64,000 nucleotides of DNA, from NCBI GenBank assembly GCA_015680685.1, contig MNCI01038216.1, forward strand, positions 228,616 through 292,615, read 5' to 3'. The position numbers were made by a program, and so were the translations under genes. Below, piece by piece: positions 54,060 to 64,000 of this stretch. Position 1 is the stretch's first letter. Every line of letters starts with the position of its first letter. Source of the DNA: Gnetum montanum (taxonomy: Eukaryota > Streptophyta > Gnetopsida > Gnetales > Gnetaceae). Below the pieces are notes generated by a model. That model saw only the letters and a list, made by a program, of their open reading frames with translations. It searched no databases and was not told the origin of the DNA.

Positions 54060-55250
54060 AATAGTTTGATTTTTTACATGTTGACCAAAATCAACTTATG
54101 TTGGTGATTTGAATGGTAAAGTTGCATGATGCCAAATTTGAATGTAGATTCTATAATGTAGGGTTCTTCCCACAATATTTGGGATTTTTTATGTTAAGAT
54201 ACATATGTGGGGTTCTGGTAGAGGATCTTATGTTCAAGTTGGAATTTACACATCTTATCCAAGTGTCATGATGTTGCTTGGTGTAATCCTTGTGTAGTTC
54301 AGTCATCATAAGGATTATCCTCCTATTTCTTCTAGTACATTAAAGTTCATCAATTGTTCCCATTGTACTAGACTAATGTTGAAGTCAAGTTCATAAGTAA
54401 TGTTAAGTGTATAGAGCTCCATTTGGATAAGAATTTTAGATAGTTTTCATATACTAACTCATATGGGGAGTAGCCTATAAGAAATTTCCAAGTGAAGCAT
54501 TAGGTTCATAAGGAAATGTGGAACTTTGTGCTCCTATCTCTCCTATATCTACTAATGGTCCTAGTAAAGATCTACATTAGTTTCTTATTTGTTATCTTAG
54601 CTTGACCACTGGCTTGGGGGTAATAGGGGTTATTAGTTTATGTTCTACCCCCAAGCATCTCTTCAACTTCTTGAAAGTAGCACCTGTAAAATAAGTTTTG
54701 TTGTTAGAAATATTTGCTCTAGGTACATGAAAATTATTTATCCCCTATTATTGGAAAAACCTAGCTATGGTTGTTAATGTAAAATTTATTATGGTTTTGG
54801 CCTCTACTCGTTTGGTATAATAATTAATAGCAATAGGGATGTAGGACTTCCCATTAGACATGGGTGTGATGGTAACCATAAAATCAGTTTCCTACAAATC
54901 AAAGGGTTCCAATGGTTGGATCATTATTATGGATCCTCTAGGCTAGCAATCATCCCATCATCTCATTGACATCATTTATAGAAGTTGGTAAAGAGATGTA
55001 CATCTCCAAAGATTATTGGCTAAAAGTATCCTTCTTGCATAGTAACCTTCACATTGTCCTTCATGAGCATCATGGAGAACCTTGGGTTGATCATCCTCAC
55101 ATACGTACCATTGCACCAAACCATATGTGTGAATTTTATAGAGGTTGCCTTGTATCTTCATGTAGTGCTTAGCTTAGTAGAGGAATGGTTACTTTTTCTT
55201 CCTATCCCATTTAGTATGAAACTTCTATGTGATCAGATATGCAAGAAAAT
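54060..55250 (-). pseudogene. Integrase, element I
   Basis: KIQGNLYKIHTYGLVQWYV (about 55161) and VLHDAHEGQCEGYY mark the zinc-binding part. The second catalytic motif reads ISNNKTYFTGATF at about 54725-54675, with Asp replaced by Asn. C-terminal integrase similarity continues to about 54060. Stops and shifts throughout. Confidence 0.68.
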
Positions 55251-55339
55251 TCACATGTCATGTTTTGGTTGCATCATTTGTTGTCATTGCAAAGAGTACT
55301 TCATCAAGAAATTGATTGGAGAGTGGCTTTTCATCAGTC

Positions 55340-56960
55340 TTATCGTCCCATCATAACCAAAACAAAGGATCATCTACAACATTCTCGTTTCCCTTCCTAT
55401 TAATCATTGTGATGTTAAACTCTTGCAAAATCACTAGCCATTGTATCATACAAGGGCTAACTACTAATTTGTTCATGAGAAAGTATATTGTATTGTGATC
55501 AGTATGCATAAAAACTAATAATTTAAGCACATAGTACCTAAATTTTTCTAAGGCATACACCACAACCATGATTTTCTTTTATGTTGTGATGTAGTTCAAC
55601 TATGCACTTGTAATACTCCTACTAATGAAATGGATGTATTATGAATGCTTTTTATCATCCAATTATGTAAGTATTACTTCTAAAACAAAGTTGGATGCAT
55701 TTGTAATGATGTAAAATGCTTTAGACCAATTAGGCATTTGTAAAATTGGATTTTTTACAAGTTTCTCCTTCATAAGTTTGAATGCATAATCACATTTCTT
55801 AGTCCATTCAAATGATGTATCTTTCTTTATTAGCTCTACCAATAGTTTTACAATTTTTAAGAAGTTCTCTATAAACCTCCTATAGTAGCTTGTGTCCATA
55901 GAATGATTTAACACCTTCAATAGTTTATCATTTTTGAGTAATTTCTTAGATCAAGTTGGTTTTCAATATCCAACTCTATTTCCTTTTCTAATATTTGGTG
56001 TCCAAGAACTATGTTTCTTGGGCCATTAGATGGCTCTTTTACTATTTTAGCTTTAGATTAATCTCTACACAATGTTTCAAATCCTACTCCAAATCATTCA
56101 AAGCCTACTCAAAATTAGAGCCATATATGGAGAAGTCATCCATAAATACTTCCACACCATCGCCAATCTACTACTAAAAGATGCAAAGGACAAGAGATTG
56201 GGAAGTTGCAAGTACATTACAAAGACTAAAATGCATCCTTTTATATGTAAAAGTTCCTCAAATACTTGTAAATGTTATTTTGTTTTGGTCTTCTAAGGCA
56301 ATTTGGATCTAATTGTAGCCACTACTATTTAAGAAGCTATGATAACTATGTCCAAAAATAGTGTCTAACACCTAGTCCACAAGTGACAATAGGAAATGAT
56401 CCTTGAATGTTTCCATGTTTGACAACTAAAAATTTATGTAGATCCTTCATTAGCCATCTTTCTTTGGTATAATAACAAGTGGACTTACCCACTTACTATC
56501 CACAAACAAGGTAGATGAACCCAATAGTAAGTAGCTTTTACACCTCCTTAATCATCTATTTCAATTTTGAATTCAACCATTGCTATGACTATCTCTTAGG
56601 TTTACTAGTTGGATCCATGTAGATTTGATATTGTCATATGCATAGGTCAATTACTGTAATTTCATCATATGCCCAAGCAAAGGTTGTTGGCCATTTTTTT
56701 ATCATCATCAACAACTTATGTTTTTGTTCTTTTGTGATGTTTGCAATTACAAATTTTGAATTTTTCATTCTTAAGGAACACATACTTAAGTAATGTTGGT
56801 AATGTTTTTTAGTTTGAGAGGCTCTAATTCAAGCATTTTTGAAATATCCAACTCTTCCCAATCCATGTTTGCTTCTTATCTATACTGTTCATTGGAGAGT
56901 TGGTATCTAAGTTGCTTCATCTCATCTAATCTATCAATGTAGGCATTTGTGAGGACTTCT
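55340..56960 (-). pseudogene. Reverse transcriptase and RNase H, element I
   Basis: RT palm with an intact FMDD at 56146-56135 (VEVFMDDFSIYG); thumb DTSYYRRFIENFLKIVKLLV and FEWTKKCDYAFKLMKEKLV (55890-55780). RNase H: ITNASNFVLE, MVVVYALEKFRYYVLK, FMHTDHNTIYFLMNK (55569-55351). Broken by stops and shifts. Confidence 0.75.
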
Positions 56961-57099
56961 ACCTATTCCATGCACATAGTTGATTTGTAGCTTTCATCCA
57001 GATTAAATGACTAGGTATAATCCTATTTTGTGGTTCCTTCATACAAGCACTTTTTTACCTTTCTACTTTAGCACACGATCTGCATGCTATGATTGTTTG

Positions 57100-57560
57100 T
57101 TATCTAATGGTCCATATTCTATACATATAATTACACCTTGTGTCACTCTACATGATGCATAAAACTCTCTTTTTCTCTATTGTATCATATTCATTTTCCT
57201 TGAAGATTTTTAAAGAAAGGTCCCTAATTCTTAGCTTGACATCAATGATGCTTAGTCAAGTGCTTTCCATGATGATAGAAAATTTCCCCTTGTAATTATC
57301 TCCATGAACCACTAGAAAATTAGTAGGGTATGACCAACCACTAATGGTGATCATGATATCATCTACCATCCCTAAAATAATAGTGATAGACTGGTCTACA
57401 AGCTTTAATTAAATGTTGCACTTCTTAAGTGGTAGCAGGTTTCATGCTATGTACATCACCTGAGAGATCATATTAACTCTAGAACCTTAGTTTAGAAAAG
57501 CCTTACATGATGCATTTCTTGTGATATGCAAATATATCAAGAAATTCTCAGATTAGTTCT
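57100..57560 (-). pseudogene. Aspartic protease, element I
   Basis: CKAFLN.GSRVN at about 57510-57480 aligns with CKALLDSGSSVN of E: the catalytic Asp is Asn and the Ser is a stop. Downstream similarity to the E protease (PLVVHGDNYKGKF-like, then SIIDVKLRIRDLSLK-like) remains. Confidence 0.65.
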
Positions 57561-57599
57561 CTTCCTCAAAAGGTTTCCTACTTTTATTCAATCTGTAAT

Positions 57600-59781
57600 T
57601 GAATGGATTCATGAGATAGTTTTCACATTTTGGGTACTTTGTTTTGAAGATACCTCAAATGACATTTGAGAGGTAGTTGGTATGGGGTTCGCAACCACAG
57701 ATGCTTGTGAAGATGTAGGTGGACCTGCTGGCCTGAAAAATGAGCATTTCCAAGGCTTGTACTTAAAAACTACTTGAGTTGTCATCCACATGCAAATTCA
57801 CTACTTTGGTGGCATTTTTTTGTTATGGCTATGGTGGAATCTTGCCTTGTATTAGTGCAGTAAGTAGTAAAGGATTTGAAGTGTGAGGTTGACGCTATTA
57901 TGAAGAATGAGGAGCATAAGTGGAAGGAGATTCAACACATGGAGTAGTAATCTTATGGTACTTTGGAGGATAAAAATGGTAAATATAGGCATGTGCGGTA
58001 GAGTTGCTGTGAGATACAAATTATTGGATATCGTACCTACATGGAGTAAGTTGAATGTAATAGTTTTGTTGCCTTGGTGATGGCATCTCCCATGACTATG
58101 GGGTTTTCCACTATTGATAGGAGTCCTAAGGTTAAGGTGAAGCCCCACTTGGATAGTACTATTGTTGATGATAGGCAAGGTTTCTCTTTGAACTACTTCC
58201 TCTAATAATGCTCACTCATTAGGCAACCAAAGATAAACCTCCTTTTGTAGATGGTAGAGTTCCTATTGTTCTCCTGTGCATTCTTTATTTTCTTGAGTTT
58301 TCCTTCCTCTTTTACCATTTGATCAATTAATCTTTGGGTATGACAAGCTCTCATCTCAAATAATCTTCCTTGAACATAAACCCCAAGAGTTTCCCTGGTC
58401 TTATTTCTAAGTCCATCTATGATGTGCTGTAACTATTTCCTTTGAGAGAAACCATGGCTTAGGCATCCATGTAATAAATAGTACTTGCCCAAGGCTGCAT
58501 TAAGGGATTTATGATTATCTTGTCTCCATCCTTAGGTCTACTTTCTTAAGTTAGACACTTAATAACACATTTGATACTTGTCATTGAATAACTCTAACAT
58601 CATACTCAACCTCTTGATAGATTTTGGCTTTAAGAACCAATGCCAATTCTAACTTATTTAATGAGTATCCTTAGAAAGAGATTCAACTTTTACCATTCAT
58701 TTTTTATATCCTCTAGAGCACAAGCATCATGGAAGGCTTGTAAATGGTGTTGTGGATCTACATTGTAGCCTTCCTTAAACTTAGGAATGTTTTTCAATCT
58801 AGTTGTTTGATTCAATTATCCTTCTTATGCCTAGTAGGAATGTAAACCACATTCAAGATGTTAATCATGCTTTTTATAGCAAGCAATGGTTCATCATAAT
58901 CATCATGGTCCTCATAGTTCCTATCATGACCATGTCTCATTTGGTGTTGTCTACTATGTTTTCTTTCATGACAATGCCTTTCTTCCTACTCATGCTTATA
59001 ATCTCTTCGACCATCCCTATGATGGCCCCTCATGTCATCTCCACTAGATCTCTTATCATTACCCCACCTATCTCAATCACATTCATCCTTATTAGAGCTT
59101 GATGATAAGAATAAAGATGATGAAGGCAAAAAAAAACTAGGAGAATTATGTTGGCTCACTTAGCTTCTGTGATCCCTTTGATGTTCTTTTGGTTGTTTTC
59201 TAAAAGACGTTGGTCTTAAGGTGCTCCTTGTTCTAGATTCTATTCTCCCCTTACCTTAGTTACTTTCCAAAGTTCAACATACACATGAATGGTTTATGTC
59301 ATCTTTATTAATGGGTGAAAGATTTTGGCATTGGGATCTACCAAATTGATATCTAGCATCTTCCTTTTTTTACTATGATATTAGTTGAATAAGAGCCTCA
59401 TTTCCTTTGGAAGCTTCATAGTGAGCCTCCATGAATTGATCTTTGCATAATTGGAACTTTATGGGTTGGTAAGCTCTAGAAATATCATCAACTGCCCTGT
59501 AGTATGGAGTTTTTGCTTCAAGCTCCAATTTCATTAATGTTGCCATAAGCATCAATGATACTGAATAATCAAATGACAACATAATGTTGCCCTTTAGGTC
59601 TCTTCATTGCAGTTATTCATCTTGATGAAGTATGAAAGTGAAAGCTAGATGGTAGAGATCTGAATGTTGGTAGACTATCTTTATTTATTATGGCACATCA
59701 TCCTTATTCTTATTAGCCCTATCTCATACCCTTGCTAAATCATCAGCAAGTGGGAAATTTGCATTACAGGAAAAAGATATC
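57600..59781 (-). pseudogene. gag, element I
   Basis: Start codon position is now ATA (about 59781). N-terminal block VVYQHSDLY near 59680 and GNIMLSF at 59590; an open stretch at 59582-59373; His/Asp/Arg-rich part near 58900-59080; core similarity at 58400-58800 (KATM.IHNTI, KLELALVLKAKIY). The tail is near 57609-57900. Confidence 0.65.
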
Positions 59782-59915
59782 TTTCAATTGGTAAGTATGC
59801 CTTTGAATAAATTATTATTATTTTCAATTAATGAATCTTTCTAGGCTTTAACAATGATTTTAAAATAATCCTACCTATCTAAAGCACTATTACCACTCTT
59901 CAACAATGTTGCTAA

Positions 59916-60510
59916 TGATGAGTAGCAACCATACAAATCATAAGTATTCACATATGATCTAGTTGAATTCTATGGATTAAGACTAGTTTAAATGTCTTAG
60001 ATAGCTAAACATTAGGTCATTAGTTGATGTCTTCCCAATCACACTTGTGTAAGCTTAATTCATATGGTTAAGTGTACTTGAAGGATATGATTAAGGTTTT
60101 ATTATTATAATATTAAAATATTAAACTAATTAATCTATGTGTAAAAAAGTAAATCTAAACTAACCTAAGCATGAAGCATCTGTTCTTAACTTGCCACACA
60201 TGTCCTAAACATGTATTAATGTTGTTGGGTTACCAGGTGTCCACTATTAGGTGTACCAAGTGGCACACTATTGCAGTTTTCAAATGTTAATACATTTATG
60301 CTTAAAGTTGCCTATACTCAGGCAAATTTCTAAACATGATGTAATAAAATAGTTAACTAAGTATATAAAGTAAATGAACGATCAATGTAAATTCAAATTG
60401 AAAAGATTAAAACACTAAACCAAGTGCTATAATGAAAAACATAAATACTGAATTTATTTCTGCCATTCAAATATGTTGAGGTATATTAACACTTAAATAA
60501 AATTTTGTAC
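59916..60510 (-). repeat. Partial 5' LTR of element I
   Basis: On the minus strand it ends GCTACTCATCA, as the family does. Only 595 bp are present: U5 and part of R. The rest is displaced by element J, which starts at 60511. Confidence 0.75.
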
Positions 60511-61389
60511 TGATGAGTCGTATGGTTTGGCCACATCGACAAGATGCTATCGATGCAACCCTATCAATGAGATCTTGTCAACGTGATCCCGTCACTGCAG
60601 GGTTTGACCCGTTAATGTGTAGTCATCAACAGGCTGCCTTATTTTGCATATAAATGTGTGCCTTACCATCACATTTATGGCATTTCTTTTATAAGTTGTA
60701 CTGAATCGTTTTTCCACTTGAAAGTTAGAATATTATGTAAGTGCCCATAATAGGAGTCAAAGAGTGAATGGATCTTTATTCGAGCACTGTTATACTTGAG
60801 CACTTCAGTGTGTGTGGCAATAAAGATGAGCTTTATGATCAAACCTTTTAGTACTTAGACTAGATTAATTATTTTCTTTAATCATTTAATATTTTAAGAA
60901 ATTTTCTTTAATGTTTTAAGTAATTAAGTCATTAATTAATAGTGATTAAATAGCAAACATAAGTACGACCACTTTGAGCATACATCTAATGCTTGGTAAT
61001 CCCAGTAACGCTTAATGTTTGGTAACCCAATAGTGTTATATGTGTTTAGGATGTGTATAGCAAGTGGGAATAGATGCTTATGGTAGGATTAGTTAAGTGT
61101 TAGCTAGTTATTAGATTATTTTAGTAATTAAATTACTTTATTCTTTATTCTTAATTCTTAGGAAACTTAAAACATAAAGAAAAAATGATAAAAATCATAT
61201 ATGTTAGTTACACTTAACCATATCCTTGAACTTCATAAGTGGAACTGGGAAGATAACAATTGCAATGGTTAGTTTCACCTCCTCGAACTAGTATATGTAA
61301 AACCCTAAAGTCTTTGGAATTCAACCAGATCATTGAGTGAACACTAGTGATTCGTATGGTTAGACATAGGGTATACTTGTTACTCATCA
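60511..61389 (+). repeat. 5' LTR of element J
   Basis: An 879-bp LTR, TGATGAGTCGTATGG...GTTACTCATCA. TATA box at 60649-60655 (TATAAAT). Its U3 has no GATATC array; instead it has ATCGA/ATCAA-type words and an inverted pair GACAAGAT/ATCTTGTC (about 60538-60577). R-U5 matches the family (AATAAAGATGAGC). Confidence 0.85.
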
Positions 61390-61390
61390 T

Positions 61391-61410
61391 TGGTGCCATT
61401 GCTGGGGACT
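61391..61410 (+). other. Primer-binding site, element J
   Basis: TGGTGCCATTGCTGGGGACT, one base after the LTR; tRNA-Asp-like. Confidence 0.8.
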
Positions 61411-61544
61411 TTAGTTAGTTTCGTGTGCTTCTAGGACTTAGTGAAAAGTCATCCAACATCATTGGATCAAACCTTGAAGTCATAATCATTCTAACACTAA
61501 TAACAATTGTACAAAGTATACTATTAATTTTCTTCTAATTCAAG

Positions 61545-64000
61545 ATGTCTTCTTCTCACAGGGATGATTCTCCATCAAAATTCAAGCACACATCCAATCA
61601 AAGGAATGAACGATAAAATCAGCCAATGCCCCAACAATGCTAAGTGGTATATACTCATCCTGATGAGTATGTGTCCAATTTCACTTTCATCCTACATCAA
61701 GATGATCAGATGTCATGGAGGAACATAGAGGGCAACATTGTGTTGCCACCTGCTTGATCAATTCCTATGATGCTCCAACAACCTCTTATGAGGTTGGGCA
61801 TCTAGGGGCTCTATGCTAAGTACATTATGCAAGACCACAACTCTAGGGATTACCATCCCACTAAGGCATAACATAAAATCAATCAACAATAGAAGAAACA
61901 CTATGAAGCTATGAAGGGAAAATGGTTCAATAACCCCTTATTCCTAATGGGCCAAAAATACAATGAGAATTCCTTCTCTAGGGATTCTCATTTCACTAAC
62001 TCTCCTCCCCTTGGATTCAGTGAAGGGGGCTTAAACCAAAACTTACAGTCCACTGTAAACAATACTAGTTCAAGCAAGAATGGGTCCCGTGATCATGGGG
62101 GATCCAAAGATAGGATTCATGGAAGGGACAAGGATAGGCATCACAATTATGATCATGGCCATGACCATCGAGGAGTAGGTGGTAGGCACCACGGTGCTAG
62201 TCCTCCTTCCTCTTCAATTTCATCATCCTCTTCTTCCTCCTCTAGCTCTAACCAAAGCTGCAAAGGATGTGATCGTGATGGAGGTGATTAGTAGGATAGA
62301 AATAATCGTGATCATAGGGCTCTCTAGGATGATTGAGATCAAAGGCATGGGCATTCAAGGAAGGCCAACCACCACAACAAAAGGGATAGCATAGGGCATC
62401 ATGACTATGATGATCCTATACTTGCTACTCAAAACATGTTAAATATTGTAGAGGTAATGAAAATTCCAACAAGGCATGTAAAATATAGCCGAATAAAGAG
62501 GTTGGATATGAACAATATCCCCAAGTTCAAAGGGGGATACAACTCAAATCTGCAAAATCACCTACAAGCCTTTCATAATGCATGTGCCTTATAGAACATA
62601 GCAAATGAATGAAAAAAACTTAAGTTATTCCCTAGGACACTCATAAAAGAAGCTGAAAGTTGGTACCAGTCTTTGGAGCTAGAATTAATTTATAGATGGA
62701 GTATGATGCTTGAGCTGTTCAATGAAAAATATCAAATGTACTCTCGAGTGTCCAACTTGAGAAAGAAAATCCAAGGTTAGTAATAAGGAACACATGATCC
62801 CTTGGACACAGCCATGGGTAGGTACTATTTCCTTTTGCATAGATGTCCTGGCCATGGTTATTCTCAAGGGGAGAAACTTTTCCATATCATAGATGGGCTC
62901 TGATCAAAAATAAGAACTCTTACAGTCTATGCCCAAGGGAGACAGTTCGAACTTAGAGCCCATCAAATCCAAAGGCTCACTGAGCAGGTTGCTAGAGAAG
63001 AAGAGCTCAAAAGAAGAGAAAGTGCAATGGAGTTTAATTAGAATCCTTCCATTAGAAAAAGGAAGGTCTAGTTCAGTGACAATCAGGAGGAGGCATCACT
63101 TGATGAAGTGGTGCAACAAAAAACCTTGCTGATCTAGAAGTCTATTTTAAAAATTTCAACTAAGGTAGATAAAATGTGGAACTCTTTTGATGAAAATTTT
63201 GAAACTACTCTAAAAATAGTAGAGGCATCCAAAGAGCAAAGTAGTGATTGTAAGCATAGGAAAAGGAAGGAAGCCAAACATGCCCATCAAAGGGATAAGG
63301 GCAAGGCTACTACTGTAGAAGAGGTTGTGGAGTCCAAATCAGATGATGACAATGGGTGTGACATTTGCCAATACAAACATCCTAAGGGATGTTACCTTAT
63401 TATGTCACACTTGTAGGAATTTGGGGTGTACACTCTAAATCCTAGACTAGCCAAAAGGTAAGCACGCAAAAGATTGCATATCCTCAAGGCAATCTAAGGT
63501 AGTTCTACCAACAACAAGTCTATTATCCAAGTGGAGCTCCACCATAACCATTTAAGTAGTACTGGTAGTGGCAACACCCATAGTCATGGGGGATGCCACC
63601 ATCAAGGTAGTAGTACCCTTACAGATAACCTGATCCATATGGGTACTATGTTTAGCAACCCATTTCTCCACATAACTCTTCTAGTCACACCTCATTCGAA
63701 CATCATTACTACCCTCTTAAGTACTATAAAGTTCATTTTCCATCTCTAAGGGGAGAATCCCCATATCCTTATAATCCTCCTCATCCTTCTATGCATATCC
63801 CTCTATCCTCAAATCAACTACCTCCTATTTTATCTATGCAGGAAGAAATTCTAGCCCAGCTGCAACAACGTAACACTACTAAGGCTATTAACTTATAGAT
63901 GGCTCCTTAGCCGAGTGGTTCGAAAACCAAATCTAAAAAAATAACATTTAATCCACTTGAGTCCCCTTCAAACCAAACACCTTCCAAAGTGCATACCATC
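61545..64000 (+). pseudogene. gag, element J (runs off the window)
   Basis: ATG at 61545 (MSSSHRDDSPSKF). VVYTHPDEYVSNFTFILHQD, WRNIEGNIVLPP; a His/Arg/Asp-rich basic region with a serine run (62210-62250). Core IKRLDMNNIPKFKGGYNSN, LIKEAESWYQSLEL, LFNEKYQMYSRVSNLRKKI, YYFLLHRCPGHGYSQ. The knuckle CDICQYKHPKGC is at 63357-63392, then a Tyr/Pro-rich tail and QEEILAQLQQRNTTKA towards the protease. One register throughout; stops such as AL.NI (Gln to TAG) are the only lesions noticed. Confidence 0.87.

Larger units (their letters stand above)
54016..60510 (-). mobile_element. Element I: Athila-like copy, minus strand, 5' LTR interrupted
   Basis: From right to left: partial 5' LTR (59916-60510), degenerate primer site (59898-59914), gag, protease, RT, RNase H, integrase. 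It lacks a 3' LTR; its integrase end abuts the truncated integrase of H tail-to-tail near 54016-54080. More decayed than C and E. Confidence 0.75.
60511..64000 (+). mobile_element. Element J: 5' part of an Athila-like element
   Basis: 5' LTR, primer site and gag up to the window edge. It is inserted in the R region of element I's 5' LTR, so it is younger than I. The left flanking pentamer is TGTAC (60506-60510); the right one is outside the window. Confidence 0.82.

Overview
The window is nuclear DNA from a seed plant with a large, repeat-rich genome. It holds one intron-containing host gene. Nearly everything else is LTR retrotransposon of one Ty3/gypsy family, which the RT motifs and the tRNA-Asp-like primer site place near the Athila branch. 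A draft gap of 654 N and several single Ns are present. The species cannot be named from this sequence; a gymnosperm or another large-genome plant would fit.

Layout. 1-1209: edge of a minus-strand element (A). 1479-7418: complete element B (+), target duplication ATATG, which has lost pol and carries an unrelated 913-codon reading frame. 8432-17993: complete element C (-), duplication CATTT, inserted in the second copy of a 253-bp tandem duplication. 18390-19370: decayed LINE reverse transcriptase (-). 20740-26766: five-exon papain-type cysteine protease with a C-terminal granulin domain, XBCP3-like and apparently intact; its 4.2-kb first intron holds a LINE ORF1 relic and a tRNA-derived SINE with a 12-bp target duplication. 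28207-34690: element D (-), a different LTR family with an initiator-Met-type primer site and no recognisable pol. 35078-45058: complete element E (+), duplication ATAAT. 45129-54015: older broken copies F, G and H. 54016-60510: element I (-). 60511-64000: 5' part of element J (+), inserted into the 5' LTR of I.

How the copies relate. The Athila-like copies share LTR ends of the type TGATGAG...ACTCATCA, a gag with an unusual CX2CX3HX3C knuckle, an aspartic protease, RT, RNase H, a D-D35-E integrase and, in C and E, a long ORF-free spacer before the 3' LTR. None is autonomous: E keeps the protease and integrase catalytic residues but has FTEN instead of FMDD in RT, whereas C keeps FMDD but has lost the protease aspartate. 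Decay is mainly by C-to-T type changes, most clearly CAG to TAG, with few indels. This fits long-term CHG methylation.

The most unusual object is the passenger frame of element B: 912 sense positions, 25 in-frame stops (18 TAG) and no frameshift, between two LTRs with a perfect target duplication. I recognise no family for it.
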